This document shows positions 43,209 through 54,010 of a stretch of 64,000 nucleotides of DNA, piece after piece. This stretch comes from Thereva unica. Its lineage: Eukaryota; Arthropoda; Insecta; Diptera; Therevidae. The notes under the pieces were generated by a model. That model saw nothing but the letters and a program-made list of their open reading frames with translations, made no database searches and was not told where the DNA came from. The translations under genes and the position numbers were made by a program. The DNA is taken from NCBI GenBank assembly GCA_949987705.1, contig OX465281.1:190513112-190577111 (forward strand), written 5' to 3'. Positions within the stretch are counted from its first letter, which is position 1; the number at the start of each line of letters is the position of its first letter.

Positions 43209-46200
43209 CTAGCATAAAACCCGCGTGCCTTGCAACGCCTTTAAAAACTGTTTATTATGTGCAATGTTTTCCTTAAAAAAAACCAACAAAAAAGGCAGCT
43301 GTTATTATCCCTAAAAAGGGTTTATTATAGTGCATTTTTTTAATAAATGTGGTAAACAAATTACTGCGAATATCACCTCTCCTCAACAAATCTGCAAGTT
43401 TTAAAGTAGATTGGCATGTATATGTCATCAAGAAAAGTGACATTTTAGGGTTTGGCGAACGTTCGTTAAGTTTGTTCGCCTATTTACGTGGATGTAAGAA
43501 ATTATGAAGCAATCACAAATGAATATTAAATAAAGTGAATTTCGAGTCATTCATTTCTACGTGATTATAGGGATGCACTGTCAAAATTTCAGCCCTTCAG
43601 CTTCAGAGGTTTGGGTTAACCCCATTTCATCCCCTTAGGGGATGAATTTCGAGTACTCGCCTCTTAGTGGATGTCCATGTCATTATAGGGATGCACTGTC
43701 CAAATTTCAACCCTGTAGTTCCAGTAGTTTGGTAAACCAAATTTTACCCCTTTAGGGGATGAATTTCGAAAAATCGCTTCTTAGTAAATGTCCACGATGC
43801 ACTGTCAAAATTTCAGCCGTTTAGCTCCAGCGGTTTGGCTTAACCCCATTTAACCCCCTTAGGGGATAAATTTCAATCGTCCCTAAGTGGATGCCCACGT
43901 CATTGTAGTGATGCACGGTCAAAATTAGAGCCCTCCAGCTTCAGCGGTGTGGGTTAATCCCATTTCACCCCATTAGGGGATAAATTTCGAAAAATCGCTT
44001 CTTAGTGGATGTCCACGTCATTAAGGGGATGCACTGTCAAAATTTCAGCCCTAAAGCTCCAGCGGTTTGGATAAACCCCATTTCACCCCCTTAGGGGATG
44101 AATTTCGAAAAATCGCTTTATAGTGGATGTCCACTCCATTATAGAGATGCACTGTCCAAATTTCAGCCCTATAGCTTTAGCGGTTTGTAAAACCCCATTT
44201 CACACCCTTAGGGGATGAATTTCGAAAAATCGCTCTTTAGTGGATGTAAACGTCGTTATAGGGATGCACTGTCAAAATTTCAGCCCTATAGCTTTAGGGG
44301 TTTGTATAAACCCCATTTCACACCCTTAGGGGATGAATTTCGAAAAATCGCTCTTTAGTGGATGTCCACGTCATTATAGGGATGCACTGTTAAAATTTCA
44401 ATTCTATAGCTCCAGCGGTTTGGATAAACCCTATTTCACCCCCTTAAGGGATGAATTTCGAAAAATTGCTTTATAGTGGATGTCCACGCCATTATAGAGA
44501 TGCACTGTCAAAATTTCAGCCCTATAGCTCCAACGGTTTGGATAAACCCCATTTTAACCCCTTAGGGAACGAATTTCGAAAAATCGCTTCTTAGTGGATG
44601 TCCACGCCATTATAGGGATGCACTGTCAAAATTTCAGCCCTATAGCTCCAACGGTTTGGATAAACCCCATTTCACCCCCTTAGGGGATGAAATTCGAAAA
44701 ATCGTTTCTTAGTGGATGTCCACGCCATTATAGGGATGCACTGTCAAAATTTCAGCCCTATAGCTCCAACGGTTTGGATAAACCCCATTTCACCCCCTTA
44801 GGGGATGAATTTCGAAAAATCGCTTCTTAGTGGATGTCCACGCCATTATAGGGATGCACTGTCAAAATTTCAGCCCTATAGCTCCAGCGGTTTGGGTAAA
44901 CCCCATTTCACCCCCTTAGGGGATGAATTTCGAAAAATTGCTTCTTAGTGGATGTCCACGCCATTATAGGGATGCACTGTCAAAATTTCAGCCCTATAGC
45001 TTTAGCGGTTTGTAAAAACCCCATTTCACACCCTTAGGGGATGAATTTCGAAAAATCGCTCTTTAGTGGATGTAAACGTCATTATAGGGATGCACTGTCA
45101 AAATTTCAGCCCTATAGCTTTAGGGGTTTGTATAAACCCCATTTCACACCCTTAGGGGATGAATTTCGAAAAATCGCTTCTTAGTGGATGTCCACGCCAT
45201 TATAGGGATGCACTGTCAAAATTTCAGCCCTATAGCTCCAACGGTTTGGATAAACCCCATTTCACCCCCTTAGGGGATGAATTTCAAAAAATCGTTTTTT
45301 AGTGGATGTAAACGTCATTATAGGGATGCACTGTCCAAATTTCAGCCCTATAGCTCCAGCGGTTTGGATAAACCCCATTTCACCCCCTTAGGGGATGAAT
45401 TTCGAAAAATCGCTTTATAGTGGATGTCCACTCCATTATAGAGATGCACTGTCCAAATTTCAGCCCTATAGCTTTAGCGGTTTGTAAAACCCCATTTCAC
45501 ACCCTTAGGGGATGAATTTCGAAAAATCGCTCTTTAGTGGATGTAAACGTCGTTATAGGGATGCACTGTCAAAATTTCAGCCCTATAGCTTTAGGGGTTT
45601 GTATAAACCCCATTTCACACCCTTAGGGGATGAATTTCGAAAAATCGCTCTTTAGTGGATGTCCACGTCATTATAGGGATGCACTGTTAAAATTTCAATT
45701 CTATAGCTCCAGCGGTTTGGATAAACCCTATTTCACCCCCTTAAGGGATGAATTTCGAAAAATTGCTTTATAGTGGATGTCCACGCCATTATAGAGATGC
45801 ACTGTCAAAATTTCAGCCCTATAGCTCCAACGGTTTGGATAAACCCCATTTTAACCCCTTAGGGAATGAATTTCGAAAAATCGCTTCTTAGTGGATGTCC
45901 ACGCCATTATAGGGATGCACTGTCAAAATTTCAGCCCTATAGCTCCAACGGTTTGGATAAACCCCATTTCACCCCCTTAGGGGATGAAATTCGAAAAATC
46001 GTTTCTTAGTGGATGTCCACGCCATTATAGGGATGCACTGTCAAAATTTCAGCCCTATAGCTCCAACGGTTTGGATAAACCCCATTTCACCCCCTTAGGG
46101 GATGAATTTCGAAAAATCGCTTCTTAGTGGATGTCCACGCCATTATAGGGATGCACTGTCAAAATTTCAGCCCTATAGCTCCAGCGGTTTGGGTAAACCC

Positions 46201-46977
46201 CATTTCACCCCCTTAGGGGATGAATTTCGAAAAATTGCTTCTTAGTGGATGTCCACGCCATTATAGGGATGCACTGTCAAAATTTCAGCCCTATAGCTTT
46301 AGCGGTTTGTAAAAACCCCATTTCACACCCTTAGGGGATGAATTTCGAAAAATCGCTCTTTAGTGGATGTAAACGTCATTATAGGGATGCACTGTCAAAA
46401 TTTCAGCCCTATAGCTTTAGGGGTTTGTATAAACCCCATTTCACACCCTTAGGGGATGAATTTCGAAAAATCGCTTCTTAGTGGATGTCCACGCCATTAT
46501 AGGGATGCACTGTCAAAATTTCAGCCCTATAGCTCCAACGGTTTGGATAGACCCCATTTCACCCCCTTAGGGGATGAATTTCAAAAAATCGTTTTTTAGT
46601 GGATGTAAACGTCATTATAGGGATGCACTGTCCAAATTTCAGCCCTATAGCTCCAGCGGTTTGGATAAACCCCATTTCACCCCCTTAGGGGATGAATTTC
46701 GAAAAATCGGTTTTTAGTGGATGTCCACGCCATTATAGGGATGCACAGTCAAAATTTCAGCCCTTTAGCTCTAGCGGTTTAAGTTGTGCGTTGTCTGTCA
46801 GTCAGTTACTTTTTATACAATAGAAAAAAATCCCCTTGCAACTTATTGAACCCCATTTCACCCCCTTCAACCCTTTTGTTCTCCATAAAAAGTAGCCTAT
46901 GTCCGTCTCCAAGGTCTAAACTATGTCTGTTGCAAATTTCATCAAAATCGGTTTAGTGGTTTAGGCGTGAAAGCGTA

Positions 46978-47022
<45 letters not shown>

Positions 47023-47053
47023 GTTACTTTCGCATTTATAATATTAGTAAGGA
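43209..47053 (-). mobile_element. Helitron copy 2, minisatellite-expanded
   Basis: Minus-strand 5' end TCCTTACTAATATTATAAAT (from 47053), a (TCTG)n run at about 46978-47022, and 3' end ...GCACGCGGGTTTTATGCTAG at 43209 before a host T. It is 3.85 kb against 0.93 kb for copy 1; the difference is almost entirely expansion of the 118-bp minisatellite. Non-coding. Confidence 0.85.
43570..46790 (-). repeat. 118-bp minisatellite with 1297-bp higher-order repeat
   Basis: About 27 units (consensus core AGGGATGCACTGTCAAAATT). Units carrying private variants recur 1297 bp apart: CCACTCCATTATAGAGATGC at 44131 and 45428, and GGGATGAATTTCAAAAAATC at 45274 and 46571. Two copies of an 11-unit block (about 44048-45344 and 45345-46641) therefore lie in tandem and differ at only a few positions. 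Confidence 0.9.
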
Positions 47054-48480
47054 TTTACGAACTACGATAGCTATTTTATTTGTTTTCAGCAAAAGACTGA
47101 CCTGCTTAAATGTCATTGTAAAAAAACGGAACACCCCATTATTCAGAAGTAACTCAAATACTTTAGGGTACATATTTCCAATTATTGTGTGATTGTCGTT
47201 TTTATCCTGCATTTTAACTTTATTTAAAAATTGTACGAAAAGAAATATTTCTCCATGTATTTTTTATTTTGCTTCGGTTTAGGGGTGGTTTAACCCCTTT
47301 AAAAAAGGGTTTAAAGTGAAATTTTCAAAATGTTTCAATGGATAAAAATGGAAAATAAAATTTTAATACAAAACAATAAATGTCAATTTTTTTCAATTAC
47401 AATTTTAATGCAGGGGTAGTTTCACCCCCTTAAGGGTTTAAAATAATAAATTTATGGCTGATAATACCTTTTGAACCAAATTTCAAGCAAAAAGCAAAAA
47501 ACAAAAATTTTTTCTAATTTTTTTTATATAAAGTTGATTTTTATAATTGTGGGGGTAGTTTTAACCCCTTAAGGGTTGAAAATAATTTAGTTTTGCCTGA
47601 CAGTACGCCCACAATCGTATTTGAAGCATATTCTTGAAGAAAAATTTTTTTACAATTTTTTCTATTTGTAGCCGATTTAGGGGTGGTTTCAACCATTTAG
47701 GATCACCCCTTATCATAAAGTTCGCGTTGATTTAGTACAAATCAACCACCTTCGCAAATAAATATTAAAAAAAGGGTATTTCATTGCATTAATTTTCATT
47801 ATTATCGAAATAATCGCGAAAAACCCCTAAAAAGGGGTGTTTTTTGCATTTTTAAGGGTGACGCCCAAGTTTTAGGACCGCAGGACACCGATTTTTGTGA
47901 TCAGCGACCCCAAAAACCTTTAGGGTTCGATTTTCTTAACGGTTTGAATGGACTATTTATCTGTTTTTAGCAAAAGACTTTTATTTTTATATTTTAAAAA
48001 TAAAAGTCTTCAAAGACTTTTATAGAAAAAACTGGAAAAATAAAAATCTTAGAAAGACTTTTATGCAAGATCGAAAAAAATAAAAGTCTTTTTTAACAGT
48101 TATTTTTGATTTTAAAAATAAAAGTCAATTTTAATTATTATTTCGAACAAAAAAAGAAAAAAATCTTTAATAACAATTTTAAAAGATTTAAAACAATACT
48201 AGTCAAAGATAATAGTTAAAAATAACTTTAAATATTTTTGGTAAAATTTAACTGTTACTGTTGTTTTATATCATATAAGTTTCAAAATAATGATTATTTT
48301 CTGAATTTTTCGATATAAGTTATAACAGTTACGATCCCTGGTTTGTTATTAATATTTTAAAATGTAGAATTGCAGTGCTATACCAGCAAAATAGAACTGT
48401 AATAGATCTATCACAAGGCCGCAAAAAGAAAATAATTTTACAGTTAATCAGGAACGATCAGCAACGATCAGGAAAAGAAC

Positions 48481-48570
48481 GGATGGATTTGGCGCCGTCC
48501 AAGATTATCTTAATTGAACGGCCAGAGAAAACTCTCACTCCAATTCTTTAGAACGTGGAGTTCATACAAC
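48481..48570 (-). pseudogene. small LINE fragment
   Basis: GGCGCCGTCCAAGATTATCT...ATTGAACGGCCAGAG matches the plus-strand text at about 29492-29590 in the large LINE (GACGCCATCCAAAACTACCT, ATTGAACGGCCGGAA). Confidence 0.75.
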
Positions 48571-48720
48571 AGAGCAGGATAATATTAATTAAGGAATACA
48601 CTTTTTAAATGTTCACACAACACTTTCAATCAATTCCGTCACTACAAACACAATTCAACACATTCTTTATCCAAACGTCATCAAAAAATGTCGCGAAATA
48701 TCCATATTTTTCCTCTTTAG

Positions 48721-49001
48721 GTTGATTCTATATCAACATCATTTTACTTGTCATCATGGTACAGCTATCCTCTGACTGTTCAAAAGGCAGGACTAACGAT
48801 AATGATTGGAGCTGCGAAACCTATTCAAATGAAAGCTGTGTACATTGACATGAGCTTGAGCACATTTCTTAACGTAAGAATAACTATCATTTTTTGTGTA
48901 CGGGTAAGAATCAAAAAGGATTACAAATTTATTTTTAGATTATTCGCGCGTCATATGGATATTTGGCAATGCTAAGGAACTTAAATCGTTCGGGGAAGTG
49001 A
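48721..49001 (+). CDS. odorant receptor, last two exons
   Basis: Exon 48721-48873 encodes 51 residues: VDSISTSFYLSSWYSYPLTV, then QKAGLTIMIGAAKPIQMKAV, then YIDMSLSTFLN. After a 65-bp GTAAGA...TTTTTAG intron, exon 48939-49001 encodes IIRASYGYLAMLRNLNRSGK and a TGA stop. The SLSTFLxIIRxSYxYLxxLR signature is the conserved seventh membrane helix and C-terminus of insect odorant receptors. No matching upstream exon lies nearby. The preceding receptor sequence in family members (G-N-x-I...Q, then V...FYxSxWY) is exactly what ends the exon at 25289, and both junctions are phase 0. Together the eight exons give 344 residues, short of a typical 380-400 by the missing N-terminal exon. Confidence 0.85.
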
Positions 49002-50465
49002 AGTCTTTCAAAATGAGATCTTTTAAGTTTCGTAGTGCTTGGAAATGTAGCTGCAGTTGACATTTCAATAAACCATATGGTGGCAGAAAAAAATTTATTT
49101 TAATATACATATATACTACCAAATTTTGAAGTTAAAAGCTGCACTATTCCTGCAAACACATTCACACTTTCATTGGATAATATCATTATTGAACAGTTAC
49201 CGAACTAAACAATTTTAAACAACGAAACAAACAAATAAACTGTAAAAAAAATTAGTTGTCAGCTAAGATTTTGAAAACTTACAAAAGTACATATAATGAA
49301 TCGTCATCCTTTTCCAATTCTATAAAAATCAAGTAATAAATGTATATATAAATAGTGTTAAATAGACAGTGTCAGGTAAAAATCATAAAGTGTGTTAATA
49401 AAGAATTATTAAAGGTATTAAAAACAAAATTGTTTAATTTAGTAGACAGACCTAATGCCCTTCTATTACGTGAAGCTGCTCCACATTGCTTGCACAAAAC
49501 TAAAGGCGCGGAAACTAGAGGAAGCGTTGACGCGCTTTGACGTCGATATTTGATTGTGTGTAATTCAAAGCAAGCCAACGCATTCAAGACTTTGCAGCGT
49601 TAGAGGCGTCAAGGGACGGCAAAAGTTGACCCATTGATTATCTATAAGTAGATGCCATTGATTATATACCATTGATTATAGAGTAAGTAGATATGGACAA
49701 ACATCTTTCCAGCTGGTTTGCTAGATGGCGATAGTTGTACCGATTTAAGTTTTAGTGATAGAAATTTTTGTTTTAAACCTCTAAAATCAATGGGAATGGG
49801 TTTTCAACATTAGTTTAATAATATAAATAATAATATTTCTTTATAAATGTATAATAATCATAAAATAGATACATTTTTTAATTTTGTTATTTTTTAGTAA
49901 AAATTGAAAAAAGCGGGTTTGCGCCTGAATTTAAAAAAGCATTTCAAAGCCCTTGACGCATGTTAGAAGGAAGAAAAGCCAAAAGTTTCGGATCTAAAAA
50001 TAGATTCCTGCGCGGGTATTCCTTTTGTTTTGTTTTGGAAGGGGGTGGGTGGGCTGAAACTACGATGATTTCTTGGTCGGTAGCTGAAATTTATCAATGA
50101 ATGAATGGGAAGAGAGATTTAATGGGAAATTTTGCATCGCGTTTTTTTTTAATTTGAGAAAAATGAAATAGGTTTTTTTTTAGCAAAAATTCAAGTTTTT
50201 GTGTATTTATTTGATTATTGCTTACAGAGAAAATTTAAGCCATTTAGTTTGGGTCAATTTAAATATATGTACATGTACATACAATAATAGAATGATAATA
50301 AAGAATATCAGAATTATCGTTTAAAACTATAATACTTCATATTTCTCAAGATTAGGTAGTCGTCAATGAAGGAAGAAAGGTTCCGATTTTGAAAGATTTT
50401 TGAAGTGAAACTTCTTTAAAGACGGGGGTAACCTCGATCCCCTATGTAACGAAAAATGTCACGAT
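49002..50465. other. no gene; diverged inverted-repeat arm
   Basis: 49660-50150 contains AGTAGATATGGACAAAC, ATAGATTCCTGCGCGG and TTTAATGGGAAATTTTGCAT. These are diverged inverted counterparts of 57160-57560. Also three ACCATTGATTAT... short repeats at 49633-49690. Confidence 0.5.
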
Positions 50466-50824
50466 GGGCTGTTTCACACGAGCCGACGGCCAACCAACAG
50501 AAATCGGCTGTTATCGTCCATTCCCTTTTGAAACTCGACGAAAAGTCGCATGGGCTTTCACAAGGGCCAATTTTTCCAACCAACTCTACGTCAAAACGCT
50601 TTAGCTTATTGTTGTTGTTTTGTCTTTTCTCTTTCTTTTCTTTTTCCCAAAGGAATAAAAAACAACAACAACCACACAGCTGTCAAAAAGTCGTATCGAA
50701 AATCGTGTGAGAAAGTTGAATGGAAAAATCTTCCCTCCCCATCGTCCTCTCTCACCCCCTTCTCAACAAATGACGTTTTCATACGATTTCTGTTGGTTGG
50801 CCGTCGGCTCGTGTGAAACAGCTC
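50466..50824. mobile_element. 359-bp Harbinger-like MITE
   Basis: Inverted ends of about 41 bp with one mismatch begin GGGCTGTTTCACACGAGCCG, with GAT on each side (50463-50465 and 50825-50827). The 3-bp duplication and GGGC...TTTCACA end resemble Harbinger element A (GGGCCGGTTTCACAGT). No coding. Confidence 0.75.
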
Positions 50825-51180
50825 GATGTTTTAAGAAGGCAGTGTATACATATATATGTATAATGAAAATAAATTATTTTTGTTTTGTTTTGTGTTAGTG
50901 GAGGGACGGTTTGCTATAGTTAATATAGTTAATAATAATAATATAGTTAACGTGTATAAACACGTGCATATATAAACAGAGACGATAACGGGCAGTGTAT
51001 ATACTGTGTTTATGTACTAGGTGTATTTGGTTTTTTTATGGTGTTTTTTGGTTGTGTGTGTATACGTGAGAGACGTTATATGTTGTTTGTGTATGCATAA
51101 TACACACTTTCTACATTTGTTTTTGTTTTCTCGATTTCCGTTTTGTGCGTGTGCGTCATAGACAGGCACATAATTGCGCA

Positions 51181-53495
51181 ATGGCAAAAACGCCAGCGGG
51201 AAGACAGCGTGATTCTCGTGCACGTAAAAATGCAAAAATTGGGAAAACCAAAAAACCACCGCGAAAAGGTTCTCAACGAGTGCAAAATCACCGATTGACG
51301 CAGGCGCTGCTGAGGATGGAATCTCAGGGAGGGATTGAGAATTTGACGCAACATTCTCAAGTACACGGTTCTGCATCAGAGGCGTCACAAGCGAGCCTGT
51401 CTGTAATAGCAACTCCACCAGAACGTCACAATTTGCCCTACACAGCCTTTTTACAAAATAGCGCGGCACACAAAAATTTCACCAAGGTATTTACTGACAA
51501 TCCATTCGGTTACTCTTGTTCGGTGTGCGATCGCCTGTGGTTCAAAGCTGACCTCAATAAACCTTTCCCGGATTCCGAGCAGATTTTATTTGAAATTCTA
51601 CCAGGCCAAGATATTGAATCGATCAATTTATGTTCAACGTGCAGAGCCTCGATTAAAAAAAGAAAAATTCCATTATTATCAAAGTATAATGGATTAAAAT
51701 ACCCAGATTTTCCCGCCCAATTTGCCTAAAATAAATCTAATATCGGAAAGACTGATTTCGCCAAGGATTCCATTTATGCAAATCCGGCGTTTGAGACACG
51801 TTAATGGGCAGTATGGCATTTTCGGACAGATTATTAATGTTCCCGTATCAATTGACAACATGGTCAAGCTTTTGCCAAGATCTTTAGAGGAAGACTATTG
51901 CATTAATGTGCACATAAAAAGAAAAAAGATTCATCGATCGAGCTATTTGTTCGGGATGGTCACAAAACGTAATATAAAAGCGTGGCTTCAATATTTAGTT
52001 ACCACTCCCCTCTACGTGCACTACGAGATTGTCATAGATAATGCTTTCTTCGATCGCGAGGTAGAACCCAGAGATACAAATGAAATTAGCGAGCATATTC
52101 CAATTGAAGAAAGCCTTGTTGCTCAACAAAATACTTGAAGAAGCTCCAGAGGACCCCTTGGGGGCTGATTATGATGCTGCGTTCAGTATGATCGATGAAT
52201 TAATATCTGTATCGGCAGCAGAAGCCTCGAATAATATAAAATTACAAACTCATAAGCATACATTCACCTGCTACAAAAAGAATAGCAATCAACAACAAAA
52301 CTGTCGATTTGAAGCGCCGTTCACGCCGAGTGTCCAGACTAGAATTCTCACCGCAATGAAAGACACTGAACCAGGCTACGCAGATTTAAAAAAAATACAA
52401 AGCCATACATGCTAAATTAGATACAGAGGATTATAAAGATTTTCAAGCTTTTTATTCGGATAATGATATAGAATCAGAAGAGGAGTATGTGCAAATTTTG
52501 AGAGCGGGGATTAATCGGCCAAGAGTGTTCGTACAACGACAACCGAGAGAAAAATGGCACAATCTCTTCAATCCATTCATCTTCAATCTACTACAATCCA
52601 ATATGGATTTTCAATACATTACAGAGGAATATTCGTGTGCTGCTTATGTTGTAGAATATGTAAACAAGACAAATCGAGGAATAAGTAACCTGCAAAGATG
52701 CCTCTTACAGATTACTGAAGAGAATCCGGAATTCAACATTGTAGAGGTCACGAGAAGAATGAGCGTCGACATGCTGAATACGGTAGAAATGTCCAGTCAG
52801 GAAGCTGCTTGGTTTCTTTTAAGAGAACCCATGTCTAAAAGCGATGTGGTTGTTACGTATATTCCAACGGTATGGCCAATGGAGAGACAAAAAATAAAAA
52901 AAACTAGAGAAGAATTGGATAAATTGGAAATTGGGGACGATTGCACTGATATCTGGCGAGAAGGCATTTTGACAAATACACAAAACGACCAGAATCGATG
53001 GAGGATGTTGCTCAGTTCGTTTCTAAATTTACAAAAAATAATAAGAGTGAGTGGGTAGAACGGAAAGAGCCGCGCATAATCAGATACCGTAGTTATGATA
53101 TGGCAAAAGATTATGACGAGTATAGAAGATAAATGGTCACATTATATATTCCGTTCAGGGATGAAGAGACAGAAATATTGTTTGAAATGAAGTTTTTAAA
53201 TGTTTATGCTGAGAATGAAGATATAATTTTGGAACGAAGGAGAGAATTTGAATCGAACTTAGATATACAGAAGACGATAGATATTTGTCGGGAATTATGC
53301 AGAAATGATGGAGCGGATGATGAAGATGATGATGATTTTGATCGCGTTAATCGCATTTTTCCAGAAGAAAATCCTTTTGCAGAACTGTACGCCAATCCCG
53401 ATTCAAACGCAAACTCAGATTTGAGATTGGCAACACTGAATAAACTTGGGGCTATCGCAAAAAAAACACAAATGTGTGACAAGCACGCATTATAA
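51181..53495 (+). pseudogene. Helentron replication protein, HUH region deleted
   Basis: Start MAKTPAGRQRDSRARKNAKI at 51181, a basic N-terminus. Next come a two-CxxC block (FGYSCSVCDRLWFK, LCSTCRASIKKRK) and a DUF6570-like block (ERLISPRIPFMQIRRL, GQIINVPVSIDNMVKLLPRS). After about 52100 it passes directly to QTHKHTFTCYKK...CRFEAPFTP, RQPREKWHNLFNPFIFNLLQ, and then YSCAAYVVEYVNKTNRG, which fits the two-tyrosine Rep motif. TRRMSVDMLNTVEMSSQEAA, VVVTYIPTVWPMERQ and MVTLYIPFRDEE complete it. The segment that carries HUH in relatives is absent between 52100 and 52140. Four frame changes, a stop at about 53130 and loss of the helicase make it inactive. Confidence 0.85.
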
Positions 53496-53727
53496 AAGTG
53501 AAACTTCCACTGAGAAAAGAAATGGACAAGTGGAAAAAATAAAAAAAGTATATGGACAAGTGGAAAAAAGACAAAAGGATATGGACAAGTGGAAGAAAGA
53601 AAAAATAAAAATTAATTTTTCATTTCACTTAGTTTCACGTCCAGCTGTATTTCTTAGCTGTATTTCTTTCTTTTCTCAGTGGAAGTTTCACTTTTATAAT
53701 GCGTGCTTGTCACACATTTGTGTTTTT
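53461..53727. repeat. long perfect palindrome, about 60-bp arms
   Basis: CAAATGTGTGACAAGCACGC...GTGAAACTTCCACTGAGAAA is inverted at 53667-53727. The 145-bp loop holds three copies of TGGACAAGTGGAAAAA (53522, 53553, 53582). The left arm begins exactly where homology to the Helentron protein ends. Confidence 0.85.
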
Positions 53728-53807
53728 TTTTTGTTTTAAGGAAAACAGTGCACATATTAAACTGTTTTTATTTAAAGGCGTTGCAAGGCACGCGGGTCTT
53801 ATGCTAG
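53728..53807 (+). mobile_element. Helitron 3' terminus (copy 4)
   Basis: GGAAAACAGTGCACATATTA, then AAAGGCGTTGCAAGGCACGC (hairpin), then GGGTCTTATGCTAG before host T53808. It is the same 3' end as copies 1-3. No matching 5' end (TCCTTACTAATATT) occurs upstream in this region. Confidence 0.8.
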
Positions 53808-54010
53808 TATATTATGATAAATAAAGTGTTTTAGTTTATTCAGAAGAAGTTTATAATAAACCTTTGAAATATAAAAACTCTTGTATAGAAGATCACGAAA
53901 AGACAAACACCGGACTGTGAAAGCGAAACATTAAGAACTAATATAGAATTTATTTTCTTAAATTTAAAGGGAATTTAAAATAATTTTTTCTCTATCGTTA
54001 ATATATTTTT
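53808..54010 (+). repeat. duplicate of the Or upstream flank
   Basis: Copy of 24003-24206, attached to the same Helitron end. Similarity stops at GTTAATATATTT; no Or exon follows. Confidence 0.8.

Larger units (their letters stand above)
41269..48340. mobile_element. 7.07-kb hAT-like element with about 0.7-kb TIRs
   Basis: Ends CAGGGATCGTAA and TTACGATCCCTG are flanked by a perfect 8-bp duplication GTTTGTTA (41261-41268 and 48341-48348). Eight-base duplications and CAGGG ends fit hAT. Arms are about 41269-42012 and 47650-48340. They share CCGTTAAGAAAATCGAACCC, GGTTTTTGGGGTCGCTGATC and TTTTAGGGNTTTTTCGCGAT, and include internally palindromic AAAGTCTTTTAT-type runs. The interior carries inverted 118-bp minisatellite arrays and Helitron copy 2. 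No transposase was found. Confidence 0.85.
25290..48720 (+). other. inferred 23.4-kb transposon-filled intron of the odorant receptor
   Basis: Starts GTAAAT after a phase-0 glutamine codon and ends CTCTTTAG before a phase-0 valine codon. It is about 450 times longer than the gene's other introns (48-65 bp). Contents are unrecognised AT-rich sequence (25290-26384), two LINE copies, a nested Helitron, three long-TIR elements, a SINE, MITEs and minisatellites. That it is one intron is an inference from phase and protein continuity. Confidence 0.65.

Noticed and set aside
42027..46790. CRISPR-like regular array
   Set aside because: Units are tandem without unique spacers, and the context is a eukaryotic Helitron minisatellite.
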